This document shows positions 1-4,174 of a stretch of 5,281 bases of DNA, one piece after another. The notes under the pieces are model-generated. The model saw only the letters and a list, made by a program, of their open reading frames with translations. It was not told where the DNA came from and did no database searches. The stretch is from Succinivibrio sp. (GTDB taxonomy: Bacteria; Pseudomonadota; Gammaproteobacteria; Enterobacterales; Succinivibrionaceae): contig JAGDBH010000006.1 of the NCBI GenBank assembly GCA_017959135.1, positions 1 through 5,281 of the forward strand, in the 5' to 3' direction. A program made the position numbers and the translations under genes. How positions within the stretch are numbered: position 1 is the stretch's first letter; each line of letters opens with the position of its first letter.

Positions 1-67
1 GTGAGGGGGTCGAACCCGCGACCAACGGATTAAGAGTCCGCTGTTCTACCAACTGAGCTAACGACCC
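1..67 (-). tRNA. tRNA-Lys(CUU), second copy, 3' end cut by window edge
   Basis: The reverse complement starts GGGTCGTTAGCTCAG and has a seven-base anticodon loop CTCTTAA, giving anticodon CUU for lysine codon AAG. The acceptor, D, anticodon and T arms resemble E. coli tRNA-Lys. The last bases of the acceptor strand, the discriminator and any CCA lie outside the window. Over the shared 67 bases it differs from the next copy by one base: A instead of G at tRNA position 24 (window position 44), which turns the C11-G24 pair of the D stem into a C-A mismatch. The T stem also holds a C50-U64 mismatch. It is the last visible gene of the tandem Lys operon. It could be a degenerating copy, but the anticodon arm is intact. 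Confidence 0.9.
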
Positions 68-82
68 AGCTTGGGCGCTTTC

Positions 83-176
83 ATTATCGCAGGGTGGGTC
101 GTGAGGGGGTCGAACCCGCGACCAACGGATTAAGAGTCCGCTGCTCTACCAACTGAGCTAACGACCCAGCGATAAT
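83..176 (-). other. Leader-trailer helix enclosing the middle tRNA precursor
   Basis: Bases 83-90 (ATTATCGC) and 169-176 (GCGATAAT) are perfect inverted repeats lying just outside the two ends of the middle tRNA. In the minus-strand transcript the 5' leader can form 8 base pairs with the 3' trailer, stacked outside the acceptor stem with an asymmetric internal loop of 1 base against 5. Such extended stems occur in tRNA precursors and can position cuts by RNase P, RNase E or RNase III. The pairing is seen directly; a role in processing is inference. Confidence 0.55.
95..167 (-). tRNA. tRNA-Lys(CUU), first copy, CCA not encoded
   Basis: This is a complete 73-nt tRNA body with a 7-bp acceptor stem (GGGTCGT/ACGACCC), discriminator A, D arm GCTC/GAGC and anticodon loop CTCTTAA (anticodon CUU, codon AAG). 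The T loop is TTCGACC. The three bases after the discriminator read CCC, not CCA, so the mature end must be made by trimming and CCA addition, unlike the UUU copy beside it. The T stem has one C50-U64 mismatch in an otherwise G-C stem. It sits between two other tRNA-Lys genes with spacers of about 23-27 bases, consistent with one polycistronic precursor. E. coli reads AAG with tRNA-Lys(UUU) alone, so a dedicated CUU isoacceptor is an addition. Confidence 0.93.
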
Positions 177-190
177 TCTTGCATCTTGCT

Positions 191-266
191 TGGTGGGTCG
201 TGAGCGATTCGAACTCTCGACCAACGGATTAAAAGTCCGCTGCTCTACCGACTGAGCTAACGACCC
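191..266 (-). tRNA. tRNA-Lys(UUU), CCA encoded
   Basis: This is a 76-nt tRNA with anticodon loop CTTTTAA (anticodon UUU, reading AAA and by wobble AAG), discriminator A and an encoded CCA at 191-193. The acceptor stem GGGTCGT/ACGACCC matches E. coli tRNA-Lys. The D stem pairs fully. The T stem GAGAG/CGCTC contains an A52-G62 mismatch. It is the first gene of the minus-strand tandem and lies about 32 bases downstream of the predicted transcription start. The leader between them contains a small inverted repeat (GTTGA/TCAAC at 284-298) that could fold at the 5' end of the precursor. Confidence 0.95.
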
Positions 267-305
267 AAGCCTTGCAATTTGTTGTTGATTAACTCAACGC
301 GGACT

Positions 306-333
306 ATTCTACTAAATTTTTGAGATCATGCAA
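306..333 (-). promoter_or_regulatory. Predicted sigma70 promoter of the tRNA-Lys operon
   Basis: On the minus strand a -35 like TTGCAT (333 to 328) is separated by 16 bases from a -10 like TAGAAT (311 to 306). Between the -10 and the likely start near 298-300 lies a GC-rich discriminator (GTCCGCG), the hallmark of stable-RNA promoters inhibited by ppGpp and DksA. Immediately upstream (about 337-360) are runs of A and T suited to an UP element. The position, just before three tRNA genes, supports the call. The -35 is a weak match, so the exact box is uncertain. Confidence 0.6.
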
Positions 334-404
334 GCACTTTTTTAAAGTTTTTTTTTAATTTCCTTATAAACCGCTTATATAAGCCTCGATATTTTTTGCT
401 TGCA
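329..404. repeat. 8-bp inverted repeat around the AT-rich upstream region, with an inner palindrome
   Basis: TGCAAGCA at 329-336 is the exact inverted copy of TGCTTGCA at 397-404. The left arm overlaps the -35 of the tRNA promoter. Between the arms are long T tracts and a perfect 12-bp palindrome GCTTATATAAGC at 373-384. The palindrome lacks a following U-run in either useful orientation and is AT-rich, so it is a poor terminator. It may be a protein site upstream of the tRNA promoter or chance in AT-rich DNA. Confidence 0.3.
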
Positions 405-414
405 GACTAATAGG

Positions 415-999
415 TTATACGCACTTTCTGACAGTGTTTTCCTGCTCTTCGATTTTACTTAGAGTCTCATTGAGAATCTCCTGACGTAGAGCTTTCATCC
501 ACTCTGAGAATTTTACTTCCTCAAGTCCGTAGGTCTGATTGAGCTGATACTCGTTCTCGCTCCAGCTCTCAATTGGAGACTCATTATGCTGGATTACAGC
601 CTCAATCTTATCAAGAGCCTTATAAAGCTTGGCTTCTTTTGTCTTTAGTTCACTCATCTCTTCGTACAAAGACATAATGTTCTCAGATAGACCTTCTGGA
701 AGAGAAACAATCCATTTTCTGAAAAGTGAATCCTCAAGATTTTCATCATTCTGTGTCTTGTTGAAGGAAGGAATATCACCAGTAAAGCCCTCCCCCAGAT
801 CATGAATCAGACACATGGCAATTACCTTGTCTATATCCAGTTCAGGAAACTCTGAACGTAGAAACAGAGCCATTATAGAGATACGCCAGCTGTGCTCAGC
901 TACGCTTTCAGCTCTTCCCTTTGAGGTTGTACAGTGACGGGTTGTATCTTTAAGTTTCTCGGCAAAGTGTACAATCTGAAGAAATTCATTTGGTTTCAT
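415..999 (-). CDS. HD-domain phosphohydrolase, HDDC2/YfbR-like (putative 5'-nucleotidase)
   Basis: This is a likely cytoplasmic, metal-dependent phosphohydrolase, 194 residues from the ATG at 999. Family members of the HD_3/HDDC2/YfbR group remove the 5' phosphate from (deoxy)nucleoside monophosphates; the substrate here is not shown by the sequence. The HD fold is clear (numbering from ATG 999): RHCTTSKGR near 21-29, ESVAEHSW with His36, LIHDLGEGFTGDIP with His66-Asp67 and Glu70, and a later Asp130 in ALDKIEA. These correspond to the metal ligands and acidic catalytic residue of YfbR. There is no signal peptide or membrane segment. A GTG at 1008 is in frame, but it lies inside the Shine-Dalgarno sequence, so the ATG is preferred. 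The gene follows mrcB by 96 bp on the same strand and could be co-transcribed, though a hairpin lies between them. No intrinsic terminator is seen after the stop. The motif spelling is closer to forms I associate with anaerobic Firmicutes and Bacteroidetes than to E. coli YfbR, which would fit transfer (inference). Confidence 0.88.
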   Translation of the reverse strand: MKPNEFLQIVHFAEKLKDTTRHCTTSKGRAESVAEHSWRISIMALFLRSEFPELDIDKVIAMCLIHDLGEGFTGDIPSFNKTQNDENLEDSLFRKWIVSLPEGLSENIMSLYEEMSELKTKEAKLYKALDKIEAVIQHNESPIESWSENEYQLNQTYGLEEVKFSEWMKALRQEILNETLSKIEEQENTVRKCV

Positions 1000-1003
1000 G
1001 AGA

Positions 1004-1010
1004 CTCACCT
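1004..1010 (-). promoter_or_regulatory. Shine-Dalgarno sequence deciding the HD gene start
   Basis: The minus strand reads AGGTGAG followed by four bases and then ATG at 999. The alternative GTG at 1008 is part of this sequence and has no comparable purine-rich site upstream of it, so the ATG start is favoured. Confidence 0.75.
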
Positions 1011-1054
1011 GAAAATAGGACTTGGAATGTAAATATCAGACTGGGAAAGGATTG

Positions 1055-1082
1055 AACCTCCATCTTTACTACTATGGAGGTT
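1055..1082 (-). terminator. Hairpin after mrcB, possible weak terminator
   Basis: AACCTCCAT (1055-1063) and ATGGAGGTT (1074-1082) form a perfect 9-bp stem with a 10-base loop, starting 13 bases after the mrcB stop. On the minus-strand RNA the stem is followed by UUCAAUCCUUUCC, which is U-containing but not a proper U-run, so termination may be partial. It could instead protect the mrcB mRNA 3' end. The plus-strand side has TTTT, but no plus-strand gene ends here. Confidence 0.5.
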
Positions 1083-1095
1083 TTCGATAATTCAG

Positions 1096-3651
1096 TTAAG
1101 GTGTATAAGGTACAGGCTGTGGACCTGAAACCACAGGGATAGACTCAACATCAATAGTACAGTTGTGATCTACGTACTTGATCTTATCCAGTCTTGCAGG
1201 AAGAGAAGTCAGACCAGGAAGCATACAGCCCTCGCCTACGATATTTCCCTCTTTGTTAAAGTTAACAAACTGAACACCTTCAGGACGTTTAAGCTCAAGA
1301 GAATTTACACCGCGCTCCTTTAGGAACTGACCATATACTCTCATTGCACCTGATGATCCGAACAGACCGGTTGACTTGTTATCATCAAATCCAACCCAGG
1401 TAGCTACGACCTGATCAGAATCAATGCCGACAGTCCAGGTATCACGACTGTCATTGGTAGTACCTGTCTTGGTTGCAATGGTAACATTCGGGAACATGTT
1501 GCCGATTCTGCGACCAGTACCAATCTTGGTGGCCTCGGTCATAACATACATTGTCAGGTATGAGTCCTTAGGATCAATGGTAGCATCTCCCCTGTTGTCC
1601 TCACGCTCATAAACAATTTTACCGTCCTTAACTACAGTTCTTAAGGTGGTCAGATCCTTGTACTGTCCTTCTGTAGCAAGACTTGTATACATCTGAGTCA
1701 CTTCGAATGGAGTTAACTCAATGGTTCCAAGCAGCATTGAAGGGTAAATCTGTCTCTCAACCTTTTCCTTATCAAGGCCGATATTAAGCAGAGTTTCTCT
1801 TACATGGTTCAAACCTACTCTCATACCGATTTTGACGGTAGGAATATTCATGGAGCGGGCCATTGCTACATATGTAGGAATAGGACCGATAAATCTGTTG
1901 TTATCATTGTGAGGCTGCCAGATTTTTCCATCTGCAAGTCTTACCTTGATAGGAGCATCATTGATCAGAGTTCCAAGGTGGATTCCATTGTGGAATGCTG
2001 TCAGATAAACAAATGGCTTGATAATGGAACCAACCTGACGGCGACCTTCCATAACTCGGTTAAAGCCTGCGTACTGAGGAGTTCTACTTCCAACCACAGC
2101 TGAAACCTCAGCAGTACGCCAGGAGCTCACAACCATCGCTGCTTCCATGCCCTCACGTCCAGTTTCCCTTTCGATGGTATTAAGCTCATTCTGAACTGCA
2201 TTTTCAGCAGACTGCTGCGCCTGAGGATCAAGACTTGTAAAGATCTTGATACCGTTACCAGACAGGAAGTCAGGACCGAACTTTGTAGAGATTTCCTTTT
2301 TCAGCACACCCATGAATGCAGGTGTCTTAGAGTAGTTCATTGAACCTCTCTTTATAACACCAAGAGGTCTTGATGAATACTGGACATACTCTGTATCGGA
2401 AATAAATCCTCTCTTTTTCAGAACAGACAGAACAACATTACGTCTTTCCAGAGCCTGCTCCGGATGTCTCCAAGGATCATAGTAGGATGGTCCTTTAATA
2501 ATACCTACAAGCAGTGCCATCTGATCCTGAGTCAGCTCTGAAATAGGCACACCAAAGTAGAAATAGGAAGCCAGACCGAATCCGTAGATACCGGCAGCAC
2601 CGTTCTGACCTAAATAGATTTCATTCAGGTAAGCCTCAAGAATCTGATCTTTGGTATATCTGTGATTCATAATCAGAGCCATGATGATTTCTTTAATCTT
2701 ACGGCTATAGCTCTTTTCTGAATTTAAGAAGTAATTCTTAACTAGCTGCTGGGTAATGGTTGAACCACCTTCAACCACAGAATGTGCCATGGTATTTTTA
2801 ACAAAAGCTCTGGCAATAGCCATGAAATTAACGCCCAGGTTGGTTCTGAATGAGCGATCCTCAATTTCAAGCAGAGTATCGATAAGAGCTGGAGGCACTT
2901 CCTGAAGCTGAATAAAGATACGGTCTTCCTTGTGATCAATTCTGTCGATACGGTCAAGTAGAACAGGATCCATTCTGATGTAGCCTAATTCCTCTTTGGT
3001 GTCTGCATTTAGAATCTGAGAAATTCTCTTGCCGTTGAATTCCACCATAATGGAAATCTTGCCTTCAGATACGTCAGGGAAATCAAATGGTCTACGAATA
3101 ATAACCACTCTGCCGTGCTTTTCATTCACAGCATATTCGCCTGGATGCTGAGGATTAGGAACCTTACGGTACTTAAGTAAGGAAAGCTCATACTGCATCT
3201 GCTTTAATGAAAGCTTCTGGTCAGGATAGAGCTCAAGAGGTCTTGAATAAACAACAGCAGGCAGAACCCACTTGTCATCAACACCGAATTTAGAAAGTAC
3301 AACCGAATCAAAATAAACAAACAGCAGAGCCAGAACAACAAATCCGGCAGCAAAAACCTTTAGAGAAAACAGAGTAAGTTTTTTCTTTAAAGGCTTTTTG
3401 TTTTTCAGTTCTTCAAAGTTCTTATTGTGTTTTTTCTGATTATTCTTTTTTTCGTGGTTATTCCGATTGTCGCCGTCATCAGATTTGTTATTGTAGGTAC
3501 GTTCATCTGAATACAGTTCCTCTTTTACAAGAGAAGGATCAAATTCTGGCTCAATCTTGTCACTTTCAAAGCTTTCTTCTGCCTGTTTTCTGTCTTCATC
3601 ATCCAGAGCAGAAAGGCCTGAAAGGTATGGATTATCTTTATCGTTGTTCAT
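1096..3651 (-). CDS. mrcB: Penicillin-binding protein 1b, bifunctional transglycosylase/transpeptidase
   Basis: This inner-membrane class A PBP polymerises lipid II into glycan strands and cross-links the stem peptides. It has 851 residues, close to the 844 of E. coli PBP1b. Order of parts: an acidic then Asn/Lys-rich cytoplasmic tail (1-92), one membrane anchor (about 93-117), a UB2H domain (about 130-225, with RRPFDFPD at 186-193) that in E. coli binds the activator LpoB, a GT51 glycosyltransferase (about 245-420) and a transpeptidase (about 500-780). GT51 motifs are EDRSF with catalytic Glu264, GGSTITQQLVKN (295-306) and NEIYLGQ with Glu344. Transpeptidase motifs are SIIK with nucleophile Ser542, SMN at 600-602 and KTGT at 728-731. 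All key residues are present, so the enzyme should be active. Two periplasmic cysteines (809, 831) near the C terminus could form a disulfide. The ATG at 3651 is the only Met before residue 152, but it lacks a clear Shine-Dalgarno sequence. dksA is divergent, 523 bp away. Confidence 0.97.
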   Translation of the reverse strand: MNNDKDNPYLSGLSALDDEDRKQAEESFESDKIEPEFDPSLVKEELYSDERTYNNKSDDGDNRNNHEKKNNQKKHNKNFEELKNKKPLKKKLTLFSLKVFAAGFVVLALLFVYFDSVVLSKFGVDDKWVLPAVVYSRPLELYPDQKLSLKQMQYELSLLKYRKVPNPQHPGEYAVNEKHGRVVIIRRPFDFPDVSEGKISIMVEFNGKRISQILNADTKEELGYIRMDPVLLDRIDRIDHKEDRIFIQLQEVPPALIDTLLEIEDRSFRTNLGVNFMAIARAFVKNTMAHSVVEGGSTITQQLVKNYFLNSEKSYSRKIKEIIMALIMNHRYTKDQILEAYLNEIYLGQNGAAGIYGFGLASYFYFGVPISELTQDQMALLVGIIKGPSYYDPWRHPEQALERRNVVLSVLKKRGFISDTEYVQYSSRPLGVIKRGSMNYSKTPAFMGVLKKEISTKFGPDFLSGNGIKIFTSLDPQAQQSAENAVQNELNTIERETGREGMEAAMVVSSWRTAEVSAVVGSRTPQYAGFNRVMEGRRQVGSIIKPFVYLTAFHNGIHLGTLINDAPIKVRLADGKIWQPHNDNNRFIGPIPTYVAMARSMNIPTVKIGMRVGLNHVRETLLNIGLDKEKVERQIYPSMLLGTIELTPFEVTQMYTSLATEGQYKDLTTLRTVVKDGKIVYEREDNRGDATIDPKDSYLTMYVMTEATKIGTGRRIGNMFPNVTIATKTGTTNDSRDTWTVGIDSDQVVATWVGFDDNKSTGLFGSSGAMRVYGQFLKERGVNSLELKRPEGVQFVNFNKEGNIVGEGCMLPGLTSLPARLDKIKYVDHNCTIDVESIPVVSGPQPVPYTP

Positions 3652-3664
3652 AAATAGTTAGAAA

Positions 3665-3698
3665 TGGAATTCCACCAGTTAAAGAAAGGAAAAATCCT
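3665..3698 (-). repeat. Two small palindromes in the mrcB 5' leader
   Basis: The predicted leader of mrcB contains the perfect 10-bp palindrome TGGAATTCCA (3665-3674) and a small inverted repeat AGGA-N4-TCCT (3687-3698). Both lie between the predicted promoter and the start codon, where the usual Shine-Dalgarno sequence is missing. They could shape the leader RNA or be chance. Confidence 0.3.
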
Positions 3699-3704
3699 CT
3701 CTTA

Positions 3705-3732
3705 AATATAGAAAAAAACTTTTTAGTCTAAA
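3705..3732 (-). promoter_or_regulatory. Candidate sigma70 promoter of mrcB
   Basis: On the minus strand TTTAGA (3732 to 3727, four of six consensus bases) is followed after 16 bases by TATATT (3710 to 3705, five of six). The predicted start near 3698 would give a leader of roughly 47 bases. The surrounding DNA is so AT-rich that chance matches are expected, so confidence is moderate. Confidence 0.42.
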
Positions 3733-3742
3733 CTCTCAAACG

Positions 3743-3765
3743 TAACCTTATTTATATATAGGTTA
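3743..3765. repeat. Inverted repeat TAACCT-N11-AGGTTA upstream of the mrcB promoter
   Basis: TAACCT (3743-3748) and AGGTTA (3760-3765) are exact inverted copies separated by 11 AT-only bases, with the half-site centres about 17 bp apart. The repeat lies just upstream of the candidate mrcB -35. It could be an operator or a weak hairpin. No regulator is recognised. Confidence 0.3.
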
Positions 3766-3802
3766 TATATACAAAAGTTGCATGCTATTTTTATTCTTAA
3801 AA

Positions 3803-3838
3803 TGGCATTTAAACGCCTGAGACATTACAAAAATGCCA
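3803..3838. repeat. Nested dyads with three copies of a GGCRTTTAAA-like half-site
   Basis: TGGCATTT (3803-3810) and AAATGCCA (3831-3838) form a perfect 8-bp inverted repeat with a 20-base spacer. Inside it, GGCATTTAAACGCC (3804-3817) is itself a 14-bp dyad that is symmetric at all but one base pair. On the minus strand the outer stem is followed by TTTT, so a weak terminator for an unseen minus-strand RNA is possible. Repeated half-sites between two divergent genes fit a regulator-binding region better. The function is inferred. Confidence 0.4.
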
Positions 3839-4006
3839 ATGATACACCCTAAAAATTTGTGTTCAATTATAACAGCATCTGCAAATACGGCAATTTATTA
3901 TTCACCATTAGAGTGAGAATAGAATTTGAATGCCTAACAAAAAAAAGTCAAAAACGCTACACCAATCAATGATTTTGACATATTTATTTCACTTATTATG
4001 TCCTAC

Positions 4007-4019
4007 TTCAAATATTGAA
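4007..4019. repeat. Palindrome TTCAA-N3-TTGAA upstream of the dksA promoter
   Basis: This is a 13-bp dyad with exact 5-bp arms, centred about 18 bp upstream of the candidate dksA -35 and about 50 bp upstream of the predicted start. The position suits an activator or repressor site, but short AT-rich palindromes are common by chance. Confidence 0.25.
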
Positions 4020-4028
4020 TATCTAATC

Positions 4029-4057
4029 TTGCTACAATCAAAATATTAAAGCATAAT
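4029..4057 (+). promoter_or_regulatory. Candidate sigma70 promoter of dksA
   Basis: TTGCTA (4029-4034, four of six consensus bases) and CATAAT (4052-4057, five of six) are separated by the optimal 17 bases. The predicted start near 4064 gives a 5' leader of about 110 bases, which opens almost at once with the hairpin at 4067-4085. It is the best-spaced plus-strand pair I could find between mrcB and dksA. Confidence 0.5.
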
Positions 4058-4066
4058 TGCTAACTC

Positions 4067-4085
4067 AAAAGATGAGGAATCTTTT
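4067..4085 (+). promoter_or_regulatory. 5'-UTR hairpin of dksA with GAGGA loop
   Basis: AAAAGAT (4067-4073) and ATCTTTT (4079-4085) form a perfect 7-bp stem with loop GAGGA, a few bases from the predicted 5' end of the dksA mRNA. A GGA presented in a hairpin loop is the core of CsrA/RsmA binding sites, and the dksA Shine-Dalgarno sequence (AAGGA, 4161-4165) supplies a second GGA. Binding by CsrA is inference. A 5' stabilising hairpin is the simpler alternative. Confidence 0.4.
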
Positions 4086-4174
4086 ATAAACAAAAACATC
4101 AAAAAATAATCTTTATTGATACTTAATATAGATGCTGTGTTTTTGGGCAGTGATTAAGTTAAGGAAGAAGAATT

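Larger units (their letters stand above)
3652..4174. other. AT-rich divergent intergenic region, mrcB to dksA
   Basis: This 523-bp stretch has no credible gene. It carries candidate promoters for mrcB (minus) and dksA (plus), several dyad-symmetric sequences listed separately, an A8 tract and an A5 tract spaced about one helical turn apart (3939-3946, 3950-3954), and a consensus TTGACA at 3975-3980 with only a poor TATGTC partner 16 bases on. The few ATG-initiated frames are at most about 20 codons and have no ribosome-binding site. In E. coli the interval between these two genes holds sfsA, thpR and hrpB; I see no remnant of them here. Confidence 0.6.

Noticed and set aside
1..266. Repeated 68-bp units as a CRISPR-like or mobile repeat array
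   Set aside because: Each unit folds as a tRNA with a lysine anticodon, and the spacers are short tRNA intergenic sequences.
373..384. GCTTATATAAGC as a terminator for the HD gene or a Fis site
   Set aside because: There is no U-run follows it on the minus strand, and the G-to-C distance is 12 rather than the 15 bases of the Fis consensus.
1006..1008. GTG start for the HD gene
   Set aside because: The GTG is part of the Shine-Dalgarno sequence that serves ATG 999 and has no such site of its own.
1424..1612. Open plus-strand frame inside mrcB
   Set aside because: It is antisense to the transpeptidase region of an intact, well-conserved gene, and its product resembles no known protein.
1804..2103. 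Open plus-strand frame of 99 codons inside mrcB
   Set aside because: It is antisense to the transpeptidase motifs; the length is expected by chance opposite a long coding sequence.
2742..2957. Second minus-strand frame within mrcB
   Set aside because: It overlaps the conserved GT51 coding region in another frame, and there is no sign of a programmed frameshift.
3802..3852. 16-codon plus-strand frame in the intergenic region
   Set aside because: It has no ribosome-binding site, and the sequence is better explained by the dyad symmetry it overlaps.
3975..4002. Consensus TTGACA with TATGTC as a second dksA promoter
   Set aside because: The -35 is perfect but the -10 matches only three bases at a 16-base spacing; TTGCTA/CATAAT downstream is a better pair.
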